From RDYZ01 sp964518905 (GTDB lineage Bacteria; Cyanobacteriota; Cyanobacteriia; Cyanobacteriales; Geitlerinemataceae), in NCBI GenBank assembly GCA_964518905.1, contig CAZFJL010000012.1:22544-86543 (forward strand): DNA of 64,000 nucleotides, given 5' to 3'. The position numbers were made by a program, and so were the translations under genes. Positions 25,689 through 34,670 of this stretch are shown here, piece after piece; position 1 is the stretch's first letter, and the number at the start of each line of letters is the position of its first letter. The notes beneath the pieces were generated by a model that saw nothing but the letters and a program-made list of their open reading frames with translations, ran no database searches and was not told the DNA's origin.

Positions 25689-25812
25689 ATATAGCCAGTT
25701 CAATAAGAAACGAAACATCTTGACTCTATTCTGCTGGCTCAAAAACCGCACTTCGACTCCGCTCAGTGCTCTCAGTTTGTTCACACGTCCTAACCTGATC
25801 GTTTTTTTTGTG
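25689..25812. mobile_element. Degenerate MITE-like element, family B (copy 3)
   Basis: Retains the core AAAAACCGCACTTCGACTCC, GCTCAGTGCTCTCAG and the right end ACGTCCTAACCTGATCGTTT, but the left inverted end is largely lost (ATATAGCCAGTTCAATAAG). It lies in the short space between the convergent CNT transporter and HDAC-family genes, three to five bases from each stop codon. Confidence 0.75.
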
Positions 25813-25815
25813 ATC

Positions 25816-26733
25816 TCAAAGGCGATATTGGCGATAAAGCTCGCTTCCGGCGCGGTGGAGCAAACTATGGCGCGACACCAGTTCGTGAATATCGCGACAG
25901 TAGCCGCCACCGATGACGCAGGCGACGGGAATGCGGGCGCTTAAACAGGCGCTCAGAACTTGCATTTCGCGGCGATAGATTCCCCGATCGCTCAAGGCCA
26001 ACTTACCGAGCCGATCGCCCACGTGGGGATCGACACCCGCGTCAAAAATCACGATATCCGGTCGAAATTGCGTCAATAGATCCGGCAAATGTCGCCCCAA
26101 CTCACGCAAATAATCATCGTCCTCCATGCCGATCGGGAGCGACACATCGAGATCGCTCGTCTGTTTCTGACTCGGGAAATTCGCGCCGCAGTGCATCGAA
26201 AACGTGAACACGTTCGGCTCATCCTGGAAAATAAACGCCGTGGCGTCTCCCTGATGCACATCGAGATCGACAATCAAGACGCGATCGACCAAACCGTAGC
26301 GCCGCAAATACCGCGCCGTAATCGCAATGTCGTTAAAAATGCAAAAGCCCGAACCGTAGCTGGGGTAGGCGTGGTGTGTTCCCCCGGCGGTGTTACAGGC
26401 AATGCCGTACTGGAGGGCAAGCTTGGCGGTCTCGATCGCGCCGCCGACCGCCATCCGCGTCCGGATCGTCACCTCGGGCGACCAGGGTAAACCGATTCGT
26501 CGCTGCGCTTTGGCGTCGAGGGTTCCGTTGCAGTAGTGCTGGACGTAGTCGCGATCGTGGACGAGTTCGATCCAGTCGGTGGGGGCGAGTTCGGGCTGAA
26601 AAACGCGATCGGGGCGAACGATGCGATCGCGTAGTAGCTTGTCGTAGAGCAGCGCAAATTTTGGCATCGGGAAGCGATGGTCTTCGGGGATCGCAGCGAC
26701 GTATTGCGGGTGATAGACGATCGGCAAACCCAT
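25816..26733 (-). CDS. Histone-deacetylase-family (acetoin utilisation/acetylpolyamine amidohydrolase-like) protein
   Basis: 305 residues from ATG 26733 (MGLPIVYHPQY). The arginase/deacetylase fold is clear: the double histidine GGTHHAYPSYGSGFCIFND, the zinc ligands in VDLDVHQGDATAFIF (Asp, His), and the later Asp of DAGVDPHVGDRLG. Family members remove acetyl groups from small molecules, polyamines or lysines. The real substrate here is unknown. The C-terminal GGGYCRD is also conserved. It is convergent with the transporter gene and its start is 83 bases from the next plus-strand gene. Confidence 0.92.
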   Translation of the reverse strand: MGLPIVYHPQYVAAIPEDHRFPMPKFALLYDKLLRDRIVRPDRVFQPELAPTDWIELVHDRDYVQHYCNGTLDAKAQRRIGLPWSPEVTIRTRMAVGGAIETAKLALQYGIACNTAGGTHHAYPSYGSGFCIFNDIAITARYLRRYGLVDRVLIVDLDVHQGDATAFIFQDEPNVFTFSMHCGANFPSQKQTSDLDVSLPIGMEDDDYLRELGRHLPDLLTQFRPDIVIFDAGVDPHVGDRLGKLALSDRGIYRREMQVLSACLSARIPVACVIGGGYCRDIHELVSRHSLLHRAGSELYRQYRL

Positions 26734-26815
26734 AGGGCAACGCTTCAAAAGCAGATGTAGCATACGAATAGATACCGTAGCAAATCCACTCTAAGAATTC
26801 CTTCAGGAGACAACG

Positions 26816-27313
26816 ATGGCAGCAGTTTTATGGCAGTTCGGCAGTGATGATCCGAGCAATGCGGAGGCGTTGGCGCAGGTACAGCAATGGTGGTCGCGGC
26901 TTGATGGTAAGACGGTGACCTGGCAGCAGCGCGTCAATCAGGGAGTGCCGCCGATCGAGCTGGACTGGGAGACGCAGCGGTTTGATGAACAGTTTGCGAT
27001 CGTCTCGGCGGAACTGAAGGGAATTACGGTGTTTTGGTCGAAGGCGGGGGAGGATCTGAAGCGGGATATGACCGCGAGCCGCTTGGAACTCGATCGCACC
27101 GAACAGTCGCTCTACATCACGCCGAAGTCCCAGCCGGATGTGGTGGTGCGGGTCTGTGTACCACAGCCGAAATATGAGTCGATCGCCCTGACGGCGTCGG
27201 TGGTGACCGTGGTGGGCGAGACACTGGTGATTCGCGATCGGGGTCAAATGTTGGAGGTGCGAGCAACGTTAACGGCGGCGCAAATCGCGCAGCTTAAGAC
27301 CGATTTGGGTTGA
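26816..27313 (+). CDS. Conserved hypothetical protein
   Basis: 165 residues, start ATG 26816 preceded by CAGGAGACAACG, a good ribosome-binding site. The sequence (LDGKTVTWQQRVNQGVPPIE, FWSKAGEDLKRDMTASRLEL, RTEQSLYITPKSQPDVVVRV) looks like a mostly beta protein with a repeated domain, but I do not recognise the family. It overlaps the coiled-coil gene on the other strand by 20 bases at the 3' end. Divergent from the HDAC-family gene. Confidence 0.75.
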   Translation: MAAVLWQFGSDDPSNAEALAQVQQWWSRLDGKTVTWQQRVNQGVPPIELDWETQRFDEQFAIVSAELKGITVFWSKAGEDLKRDMTASRLELDRTEQSLYITPKSQPDVVVRVCVPQPKYESIALTASVVTVVGETLVIRDRGQMLEVRATLTAAQIAQLKTDLG

Positions 27314-27818
27314 TTTGGGGCGGTAGGGCGGCCAGTTGCGAGATTTTCGCCTTGGTACGGGCGAAGACTTCGACGGTGTCGCCGAGGGCTGCGGTCAGGT
27401 CGCTGCGGGTTTTGGCGTGCTCGGCGCGTTCAAGGCCGAGGTCGGTTTCGAGGTTGGCGACCTGTTGGATTAGGGTTTCACGCTGGGCGAGAGCTGCAAC
27501 GAGCCGATCGCGGAGTTCGTCCTCGGCGATCGCGGCGACTTCAACGGTGAGCTGTTCGGCTTCGATCGGGGTCTGAGCGGCGTCTTTAAACCGGGCGAGG
27601 TCGGCTTTAAGGCGATCAATCTCGGCCTGGTTGGCGTCGAGATCGTGGCGGCGCTGGCTGGCCTCTTGGGTGTAGAGCTGTCGCCAGCGATCGGCGCTTT
27701 CCCGTGCGGCGATCGCCTCACGTTCGGCGGCCTCGATTTGCTGTTTGAGGGCGTCAATTTCCGCCAGCCAGGGCTGAAGATTGATCGAGGCGTCGGCGGT
27801 GGGGCGATCGGGCGTCAT
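27294..27818 (-). CDS. Coiled-coil protein of unknown function
   Basis: 174 residues from ATG 27818 (MTPDRPTADASINLQPWLAE); an ATG eight codons earlier is also possible. Nearly the entire protein is a predicted long coiled coil with heptad-like spacing (IDALKQQIEAAEREAIAA, LRDRLVAALAQRETLIQQVA, NLETDLGLERAEHAKTRSDL). There is no catalytic motif. Such proteins often scaffold complexes. Overlaps the convergent hypothetical gene at its 3' end. It reads in the same direction as the cyclophilin-RTX gene but lies beyond its 3' end, 45 bases away. Confidence 0.75.
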   Translation of the reverse strand: MTPDRPTADASINLQPWLAEIDALKQQIEAAEREAIAARESADRWRQLYTQEASQRRHDLDANQAEIDRLKADLARFKDAAQTPIEAEQLTVEVAAIAEDELRDRLVAALAQRETLIQQVANLETDLGLERAEHAKTRSDLTAALGDTVEVFARTKAKISQLAALPPQINPNRS

Positions 27819-27863
27819 CGATTTACGGGAGCGAGTGAACAACTATTTTTTTCGGGCAAGGCT

Positions 27864-29180
27864 CTAACCAAAGCTAACACCCAGGTCGCTGTCTGAGACC
27901 ACCGTAAACGAATTGGTCAGATTGATCGACGCGCCGTTGGTCACACGACCGATGAAACTACCGCCGGAAATTTGAATCAGGGCATCGGCTCCGGAGGCGA
28001 CAAAACCCACACTGGACGCATTGAGCTCGCCGACGATCACGAGGCGATCGCCCTCGGCTAGGGAAAAATCGGTGATTGTATCGACGGCATTGGCATCGGC
28101 ATTGAGATCGCTTGCCGTCCGCAGGAGGAAGGTATCGGCATCCGCGCCGCCGGTGAGGGTGTCACGATCGCGATCGCCGACGAGAAAATCACGCCCCGCA
28201 CCGCCATTAATCACATCATTGCCCTGACCGCCGCGCATGAAGTCGTTGCCGCTGCCGCCGTTTACCGTGTCTTCGCCGATATTGCCGTGCAAAATATCGT
28301 CATCAGCGCCACCGGATAGCACGTCATTATCTTTGCCGCCCCGCAGCAAATCGTTACCCGATCCGCCCGTGACCGCGTCGGCTCCCTGACCGGCATAGAC
28401 CACATCGCCAATCTCCGACCCGGTGACCAAGTCATTACCCCCAAAGGTTAAAAATCCGGTGGGGTTAGCGGTGCTGAGATCTGCTGTTAGGGCGATCGTG
28501 TTCGCGGCTTCGTCGAATAATTGAGCGCTAATAATCAAGGTCGCTTGGCCGATCCGGTTGGCGAACTGGTTGAGTAAGCCCGTATCCATAAAGCCGGACG
28601 TCCGACTGGGAACGATACCATCGGTCACCCGTGCGCCGGTGATTTCCGATCCGAGGGTCACGGTGTCGATCGCCGCTAGATTGCTCGTCACCTTGCCAAA
28701 GACAGCGTAATTGCCATCCAGGAAAGTATTGCGATCGCTGAGGTTGATATAAAACTGAGTCGAGGCGGTGTTGGGCGTGTCGGTTGCGGGCTGGCTAGCA
28801 TTGCCGCTGCGTGCCATGGCGATCGTGCCGCGCAGGTTTTGCAGGGTTGGCACAGCGGTGGGAATTCCGGCCTGGGCAAAGGTAAACCCGAAGGCATACT
28901 GACCGCTGCTCGATTCGCGGATTTCTAGCGGGATCGTGTAGGGAATCGTGGGCTTGGCTGCGGTTCCCTCGCTGAGGCTATTGGGGTCGCCCGCTTGAAT
29001 CACGAAACCATCTTCGACGCGGTGAAATTCAATGCCGTCGTAAAAGCCAATTTCGACCAAATCGGCGAAGTTACCGCCCGTGTTGGCGGCATTCACGCCG
29101 TCTACTTCGATCGTCAGTGGGGTTCCGTCGATGACCATGGTGACGGTAACAAGGCCGGTCAGCGGTGAGAAATTTTCCAT
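27864..29180 (-). CDS. Cyclophilin-type peptidyl-prolyl isomerase fused to RTX calcium-binding repeats
   Basis: 438 residues. Residues ~10-200 are a cyclophilin domain: FADLVEIGFYDGIEFHRVED, GFVIQAGDPNS, TIAMARSGNASQPATDTPNT, ASTQFYINLSDRN, FLDGNYAVFGKV. The catalytic Arg is in FHRV; Phe and Gln are in ASTQFYI. Residues ~245-375 contain about seven RTX nonapeptides (GNDLLRGGKDNDVLSGGADD, GNDVINGGAGRDFLVGDRDR). The C-terminal ADTFLLRT ... DTITDFSLAEGDRLVIVGEL is the typical RTX end module. No signal peptide is visible, so export by a type I system is inferred. An extracellular proline isomerase anchored through calcium is an unusual arrangement. Confidence 0.9.
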   Translation of the reverse strand: MENFSPLTGLVTVTMVIDGTPLTIEVDGVNAANTGGNFADLVEIGFYDGIEFHRVEDGFVIQAGDPNSLSEGTAAKPTIPYTIPLEIRESSSGQYAFGFTFAQAGIPTAVPTLQNLRGTIAMARSGNASQPATDTPNTASTQFYINLSDRNTFLDGNYAVFGKVTSNLAAIDTVTLGSEITGARVTDGIVPSRTSGFMDTGLLNQFANRIGQATLIISAQLFDEAANTIALTADLSTANPTGFLTFGGNDLVTGSEIGDVVYAGQGADAVTGGSGNDLLRGGKDNDVLSGGADDDILHGNIGEDTVNGGSGNDFMRGGQGNDVINGGAGRDFLVGDRDRDTLTGGADADTFLLRTASDLNADANAVDTITDFSLAEGDRLVIVGELNASSVGFVASGADALIQISGGSFIGRVTNGASINLTNSFTVVSDSDLGVSFG

Positions 29181-29232
29181 TGGTTAAGGAGTCGGAACGA
29201 TGAGGGTTAGGAGCGAGAGGATGGGTAAGCGT

Positions 29233-29277
29233 GCCGGTGGAGTTCTGCCGGTGGAGTTCTGCCGGTGGAGTTCTGCC
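29233..29277 (+). repeat. Short tandem array, 14-bp unit x3
   Basis: Unit GCCGGTGGAGTTCT in three exact copies plus a start of a fourth, 52 bases upstream of the cyclophilin-RTX start codon on the other strand. It lies in the 236-base gap between that gene and the Ski2-like helicase 3' end and could influence the promoter. Copy number should vary between strains. Confidence 0.85.
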
Positions 29278-29416
29278 AACGGACGATCGTGATGATCGAT
29301 ATCGATATTAGCCGCAGCCACAGCCCGCAGATTACTCAGCTCTGGAATTATTGAACCCTGGATGGGTCAGATGTTCCGCGATGGTAACTCGATACCGACC
29401 CGTGTAACGCCAGTGT

Positions 29417-32080
29417 CTAGGTATCTTCTTTCACCGGGAAGCGGTTGACCGCGTAGGCCGCATCGCGAGCCAGTTGCTTCATTCGATCGCTCAGATGCGG
29501 TACGTGGGGAATTTGCGACAACACATCCAGCGTGCGGCGCAACACCCGCACAATATCGCCATCATCCAGACTCGTATTGCCGCAGAGATCCTCCCATTCA
29601 ACCCCAAGCGCCCACTGCTCTACCAGCGAGACGAACTCGCGATCGAACCACACCGGCAGCGCCACATCGTAACGCCGCTGCACCTGAAACACCCGCCGCC
29701 GCAAATTTTTGACGTTATCCAAGGCGTTCAACACCTCCGGTGACACGTCAAACGCCGTCCAGGCATCGGGGCGCGTCACCTCCACCGTTACCCCGGCACA
29801 GGCCGCCGCAAACTGATGCATCTCCAGATCTTCAAACTCGTGGCTCATTAACGCTAACCCGAGCCACAGCTCGTTATCGCCGCGCAGTGCCGCGATCGCC
29901 TCGCCCAACTCGGTCGGCTGCATCGACTCTTCGAGACAGCTAAATTCAAGCAAAATGTCGATTAAATCGAGGAAATCTTGCCAGTGTCGCCCGAGGTTGC
30001 GCCGCATAGCGTTGTTGCGATCGTCAAGCTGTTCTTCGAGCCGTTCGATGCGTCGCAGTTGTTTCAGCAGTGCGGTGGGGTTGCCCAACTCGTGCAATGG
30101 ATGGTCGGCCAGGGCTTCTTCGACATCCTTCACCCGCTCTAGCCATTCCACCACCTCCGGCGGAAATTCCGGCGGCGGGAGTTTCGGGATGCGCTCGGCG
30201 ATCGCGAAGGTGTCGCCCATCCCGGCGATCGGATGCTGCACTCGCAGGAGATCCGGCGGCCAACTGAGATCGTCCACCTCGGGCAAACGTGGCACATTAC
30301 CGAATAAATGCACCACATCGGTGGGAGTTGCGGCGTACCAGGTGTTATTCGATCCGAGGCAGAGGAGCTGTAGCGGTCGATCGCCGCCGCCGATTTTGCC
30401 GACGAGTACCGCCGCGATCGGCTGGGGAACCGGCACATTTGGCCCTTTGACGCTGACAATGCTACCGGCCACCGCAAACCGCAGCGCCAGCAGCAGCGAA
30501 TCTTGAGCCATCTCGTGCGCCTGTTCGCGCAGGGTCTTGAGGATGCGCCGCTCTTCCTGCAGGCGTTCTTGGAGTTTGCGGTAGGACTCGATTAGCTCTA
30601 GATCGAGGTCAGAAAGCTGCGCTTCGGCCTGGGCGAGTTTCGCTTCGACGTTGGCGATTTCGTCCTGTTGGGGCTTGAGGCTGAGGTTGGCGAGATACTG
30701 ACCGAAGCTGCGTTCGACGAGATCCTTGGCTTGCTCGATCGAGTGAGTTTGCAGCAGATTCAGCACCATGCCGTAGGTCGGCGTGAACTGGCTCACCAGC
30801 GGGTCAGCGCCGATCGTGGCTAAATGTGCCGCCTCTTTTGCCCCTTCAAACGGCGATTCGAGCGCGACGACATAGCCGCGATCGTCCATGCCCCGACGAC
30901 CGGCACGCCCCGCCATCTGCAAAAATTCCGACGCCGTTAACAGGCGATGACCGCTATCGGTACGCTTGGACAAACCCGCAATCACCGTCGATCGGGCGGG
31001 CATATTGATCCCCGCCGCCAGCGTCTCCGTCGCGAACACCACCTTAATTAAACCCAACTGAAACAGCGACTCTACCAGAGATTTCCAGGCGGGCAGGACT
31101 CCGGCATGGTGCGCCGCGATGCCGCGATAGAGCGGTTCGAGCTGGTTGGTGCGGATTGCGCCGGGGTTGTCCGCGACGAAGGCATCGACGATCGTGGCGA
31201 CGCGATCGGTTTGCTCGGGACTCAGCAGGCTAAAGTCGCCCATTTCCGCCACGGCTTTATCGCAGCCGCGCCGACTGAAGATGAAGTAAATCGCCGGGAG
31301 CATGTCGCGCTCGGCGAGTTTGGAGACGACGAAGCTCACCGCTAGGGGACGCGGACGGGGCGGCTTTTTCGTCGTTTTGCTGTATTTGCCTTTGTGAAGC
31401 TTCTGCCCGCGAATGCTGGGATTAATTTGTGTGCCGCTTTTGTTGAGCAGCGGGAACAGGCCGCGACCGCTGCAATAGTTAAATTCGAGCGGGACGGGGC
31501 GAAAATCGGAATAGATCAGCTCGGTGGGGCCGTGGACGGTGGCGATCCAGTCGGCGAGCTGGCCGCTGTTGGCGACGGTGGCGGAGAGACCCACGAGTTG
31601 CATCGCGGGGGGGGCGTAGACGATCGCCTCTTCCCAAACCGTCCCGCGCTGACGATCGTTCATGTAGTGACACTCATCGAGCACCACCGTTTCCACATCC
31701 TGCACCGATGTCCCGACCTCGCCGATCGGCGTGCCGTAGAGCATGTTGCGGAAAATTTCCGTGGTCATTACCAGGATCGGCGCTTCGCGATCGATCGCCA
31801 CGTCGCCCGTCAGCAATCCCACCTTATCGTCACCAAACTTCTCGCGAAAGTCGCGCAATTTCTGGTTACTCAGCGCCTTCAGCGGCGTGGTGTAAAACAC
31901 CCGCTTGCCGCGTGACAGGGCGCGATAAATCGCATATTCGCCGATCAAAGTTTTGCCTGATCCCGTGGGGGCGCAAACGATCGCGGATTTATCTTGGTTC
32001 AGCGCCTCGATCGCTTGGATCTGGAAGTCGTCGAGGTCGAAGGGGAAAAGCTGGCGTAGGTCTAGTTCTGGCATGGTCAT
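29417..32080 (-). CDS. Ski2/Mtr4-like DEAD/DEAH-box RNA helicase with DSHCT domain
   Basis: 887 residues, the usual length for the cyanobacterial Ski2-like protein. Walker A PTGSGKT is at 38-44, the DECHY box at 135-139, LVGLSATVANSGQLADWI follows, and the second RecA domain has IYFIFSRRGCDKAV and the motif QMAGRAGRRGMDDRGYVV. A helical-bundle middle part and a C-terminal DSHCT domain follow (about 720-880, with LLEFSCLEESMQPTELGEAI). Homologues in eukaryotes thread RNA into the exosome. The cyanobacterial/plastid homologues (ISE2-like) are implicated in RNA processing. It stands alone, and its start is 143 bases from the divergent WecA-like gene. Confidence 0.93.
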   Translation of the reverse strand: MTMPELDLRQLFPFDLDDFQIQAIEALNQDKSAIVCAPTGSGKTLIGEYAIYRALSRGKRVFYTTPLKALSNQKLRDFREKFGDDKVGLLTGDVAIDREAPILVMTTEIFRNMLYGTPIGEVGTSVQDVETVVLDECHYMNDRQRGTVWEEAIVYAPPAMQLVGLSATVANSGQLADWIATVHGPTELIYSDFRPVPLEFNYCSGRGLFPLLNKSGTQINPSIRGQKLHKGKYSKTTKKPPRPRPLAVSFVVSKLAERDMLPAIYFIFSRRGCDKAVAEMGDFSLLSPEQTDRVATIVDAFVADNPGAIRTNQLEPLYRGIAAHHAGVLPAWKSLVESLFQLGLIKVVFATETLAAGINMPARSTVIAGLSKRTDSGHRLLTASEFLQMAGRAGRRGMDDRGYVVALESPFEGAKEAAHLATIGADPLVSQFTPTYGMVLNLLQTHSIEQAKDLVERSFGQYLANLSLKPQQDEIANVEAKLAQAEAQLSDLDLELIESYRKLQERLQEERRILKTLREQAHEMAQDSLLLALRFAVAGSIVSVKGPNVPVPQPIAAVLVGKIGGGDRPLQLLCLGSNNTWYAATPTDVVHLFGNVPRLPEVDDLSWPPDLLRVQHPIAGMGDTFAIAERIPKLPPPEFPPEVVEWLERVKDVEEALADHPLHELGNPTALLKQLRRIERLEEQLDDRNNAMRRNLGRHWQDFLDLIDILLEFSCLEESMQPTELGEAIAALRGDNELWLGLALMSHEFEDLEMHQFAAACAGVTVEVTRPDAWTAFDVSPEVLNALDNVKNLRRRVFQVQRRYDVALPVWFDREFVSLVEQWALGVEWEDLCGNTSLDDGDIVRVLRRTLDVLSQIPHVPHLSDRMKQLARDAAYAVNRFPVKEDT

Positions 32081-32222
32081 ATTTTAGGCGATCGTTCTCT
32101 CCCTGAAGGATCATCACACGATCGCTTTGGGTTGCGGTAATCCTGCCGCATTGGTGAACCGTCAGGGTAATATGCGTGGCAGTACCTCTGTGCGTTAGCG
32201 ACGCCGCCTTCGCCCTCTTCGG

Positions 32223-33287
32223 ATGCCACATTATTTTTTCCATCTACTTGCGTTTAGTTTGGCCTGCGCCGTCGTTTTGATTGCCACTCCCGTCGTCCGC
32301 GAGATTGGCCTCACGCGCGGCCTCGTCGATCAACCCGGCGCACGCAAAGTACACGCGCAGCCCATGGTACGACTCGGCGGCGTCTCGATTTTTATCGGTA
32401 GCACCCTGGCTCTGATCGCCGTCTGGAAGCTCGGCGGTTTCATCGATGCACAGGGAAATATCCTCAACCCCCAAGCTGAATACGAAATCTGGGGCGTAAC
32501 GATCGGCGGTTTGCTCTTCTTTTGCATTGGCCTTGCCGATGATTTGTTTAACCTCTCGGCGATCGTCCGTCTGTTGCTACAAACCAGCGTAGCGAGCCTG
32601 GTGTGGGCGATCGGTGGCGTCCAGGTTAACGTTCTCAGCGTGCCGTTTGGCGACATGCTCGAACTCAGCGAGCCGGTGAGCTGGATCGTGACGATTCTTT
32701 GGCTGGTGGGGATGACCAACGCGATCAACTGGATCGATGGACTCGACGGCCTTGCGGCGGGCGTTTCGGGGATCGCTGCGACGATTATGCTGTTCGTTTG
32801 TTTATTTGCCGATCGTCCCGCCGCTGCCCTGATTGCTGCTGCCCTCGCGGGTGGAACCCTTGGTTTTTTGCGCTACAACTTCAACCCCGCCCAGATTTTC
32901 ATGGGAGACGGGGGATCGTACTATCTCGGATTTACACTAGCCGCCGTCGGTATCATCGGCCTGATCAAAAGCAGCACCGTCACGGCGGTACTCCTGCCCT
33001 ACGTCATCCTCGCCGTACCGATCGTCGATATGTCCGCCGTGATCATCGATCGGCTCCGCAGCGGCAACTCGCCCTTCATCGCCGATAAGCGTCACCTGCA
33101 TCACCGCCTCCTCAGTGCCGGACTTTCCCATCGATCGACCGTCCTGTTTATCTACTGTCTGACGCTCTGGGTCGGCAGTTTGGCGCTCGCCTTCGCCGGA
33201 ATTCCCAGCGGTCTTGCCTACGTGATCGGCACGACCTTACTGCTGATCTACACCGGTTTTCTCTGCTGGCGACGCCGGGAAAATTAG
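32223..33287 (+). CDS. Undecaprenyl-phosphate N-acetylglucosaminyl 1-phosphate transferase (WecA/TagO-like, MraY family)
   Basis: 354 residues, about eleven membrane segments. MraY-family motifs: KVHAQPMVRLGGVSIF near the start, the Asp-rich GLADDLFNLSAIVRL, NAINWIDGLDGLAAGVSGIA, FNPAQIFMGDGGSYYLGF and a C-terminal HLHHRLLSAGLSHR (His-rich loop). The enzyme moves a phospho-sugar from a UDP-sugar to undecaprenyl phosphate, starting lipopolysaccharide O-antigen or other cell-surface polysaccharide synthesis at the plasma membrane. The motif set points to the WecA/TagO rather than MraY branch. It ends close to repeat family A copy 4 and a terminator. Confidence 0.9.
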   Translation: MPHYFFHLLAFSLACAVVLIATPVVREIGLTRGLVDQPGARKVHAQPMVRLGGVSIFIGSTLALIAVWKLGGFIDAQGNILNPQAEYEIWGVTIGGLLFFCIGLADDLFNLSAIVRLLLQTSVASLVWAIGGVQVNVLSVPFGDMLELSEPVSWIVTILWLVGMTNAINWIDGLDGLAAGVSGIAATIMLFVCLFADRPAAALIAAALAGGTLGFLRYNFNPAQIFMGDGGSYYLGFTLAAVGIIGLIKSSTVTAVLLPYVILAVPIVDMSAVIIDRLRSGNSPFIADKRHLHHRLLSAGLSHRSTVLFIYCLTLWVGSLALAFAGIPSGLAYVIGTTLLLIYTGFLCWRRREN

Positions 33288-33291
33288 TTTT

Positions 33292-33365
33292 GTAGGTGGG
33301 CATTGCCCACCATCACGATCAGCCTGCGCATCAGTGTCCATGATGGTGGGCTGTGCCCACCCTAC
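33292..33365. repeat. Repeat family A (copy 4)
   Basis: GTAGGTGGGCATTGCCCAC on the left and GGTGGGCTGTGCCCACCCTAC on the right, with CATCACGATCAGCCTGCGCA and CATCAGTGTCCATGAT between. It starts five bases after the WecA-like stop codon, and is part of the 3' region shared with convergent hemE. Confidence 0.9.
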
Positions 33366-33388
33366 TGGCGCTGTATGAGAATCTGATC

Positions 33389-33435
33389 AAAAAAATCGTA
33401 GCGATGGGATTAAACCACACCGCTACGATTTTTTT
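33389..33435. terminator. Bidirectional hairpin terminator between WecA-like gene and hemE
   Basis: AAAAAAATCGTAGCG pairs perfectly with CGCTACGATTTTTTT, with a 17-base loop. The A-run before and T-run after allow termination in both directions, suiting the convergent WecA-like and hemE genes. Confidence 0.88.
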
Positions 33436-33460
33436 ATCACGATTGAATTGATAACGATCT

Positions 33461-33515
33461 AGAACCTCAAGATCCAGAACCTCAAGATCCAGAACCTCAA
33501 GATCCAGAACCTCAA
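33461..33515 (+). repeat. Tandem array, 15-bp unit x3.7
   Basis: Unit AGAACCTCAAGATCC in three exact copies and one partial, between the terminator and the hemE stop codon. It resembles the short tandemly repeated repetitive sequences described in filamentous cyanobacteria. It has no coding role. Confidence 0.88.
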
Positions 33516-33570
33516 AACGAGGTAAACCGCCGTTCATCGCGCGATTTACACAACATGGGTTTAGACCGTA

Positions 33571-34629
33571 CTAAACCGCTGCCAATAGTTGATCCGCTTG
33601 CTTCGCCGTCTCGAAGAAGTAGGCCGCGTTTTCTTCCGGTGTCGTCGGCAAAATACCGTGACCCAGGTTGAGGATGTGACCGCGTGGGCCTGCTTTTTTG
33701 ATCGTGTCGAGGATGCGATCGCGGATAAACGCTTTCGATCCGAACAGAACGCCGGGATCGAGATTGCCCTGAACACCCATCTCAGGCCCCAGACGGCGAC
33801 GGGCATCCGCCATGTCCACCGTCCAATCGACGCTGATCATGTCCGCGCCCGACTCAGCCATGCGTTCAAGGAGACCCGCACTACCCGTCACGAGCAAAAT
33901 CAGCGGCGTTTCAGGATGCTTTGCCTTGATTTGCTCAAATACACGCTTTTGGTACGGCAGCGCAAACACTTCGTAATCCTGGGGGCTCAGTTGTCCCGCC
34001 CAGGAGTCGAACATCTGGATCACCTGAGCGCCGCACTCGATTTGGTGGCAAGCATAGGTCGCGATCATGTCGGCGATTTTGCCCAGCAGCGCGTGCAGCA
34101 CTGTCGGATCAGAAAACGCCATATTTTTGATGATCGAATAGGTTTTCGATCCTTTGCCTTCCACGGCATAGGCCGCCAGCGTCCAGGGCGCACCGACGAA
34201 ACCCAGTACAGCGGCTTCGTTTTTCACTTCTTCGCGCAGCGCCGTTAGGATCGGGCGAATGAACGGGGTAGACTCATCCGGCTCGATCGTATGGAGCGCT
34301 TCAACCTGCTCCAACGTGCGGATCGGATTGGCAATAATCGGCCCCTTGCCTTCAGCGATATCCATCTCGATGCCGATACCGGGCAGCGGGGTGACGATAT
34401 CGGAAAACAGGATCACACCGTCGGGCTTAAACGCACGCCAGGGCTGAAGCGACACTTCGATCGCCACTTCGGGAATCTCGGAACGTTCCCGGAAGCTCGG
34501 ATATTTTTCGCGTAGATCGCGGTAAGCCTTCATGTAACGTCCAGCTTGCCGCATCATCCACACGGGCGGGCGATCGAGTTTTTCGCCCCGTGCTGCTCTC
34601 AATAGGTAGGGAATGTTCGCGCCCGTCAT
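33571..34629 (-). CDS. hemE: Uroporphyrinogen decarboxylase
   Basis: 352 residues, standard length. The N-terminal signature PPVWMMRQAGRYMKAYRDLR with the catalytic arginines is intact, as are FSDIVTPLPGIG, the conserved GFVGAPWTLAAYAVEG and FDSWAGQLSPQDYE, and the end HGILPTTPEENAAYFFETAK. It decarboxylates uroporphyrinogen III to coproporphyrinogen III, on the shared path to haem, chlorophyll and bilins, in the cytoplasm. A symmetrical dyad 42-62 bases upstream of the start may be an operator. It stands alone, divergent from uppP. Confidence 0.98.
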   Translation of the reverse strand: MTGANIPYLLRAARGEKLDRPPVWMMRQAGRYMKAYRDLREKYPSFRERSEIPEVAIEVSLQPWRAFKPDGVILFSDIVTPLPGIGIEMDIAEGKGPIIANPIRTLEQVEALHTIEPDESTPFIRPILTALREEVKNEAAVLGFVGAPWTLAAYAVEGKGSKTYSIIKNMAFSDPTVLHALLGKIADMIATYACHQIECGAQVIQMFDSWAGQLSPQDYEVFALPYQKRVFEQIKAKHPETPLILLVTGSAGLLERMAESGADMISVDWTVDMADARRRLGPEMGVQGNLDPGVLFGSKAFIRDRILDTIKKAGPRGHILNLGHGILPTTPEENAAYFFETAKQADQLLAAV

Positions 34630-34670
34630 TTACCGCGTTTCCTTAAACAAAAATTGAAAAAATTAGCCAA

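Noticed and set aside
33461..33515. Possible CRISPR-like repeats
   Set aside because: The units are head-to-tail without spacers, and no cas genes are present.
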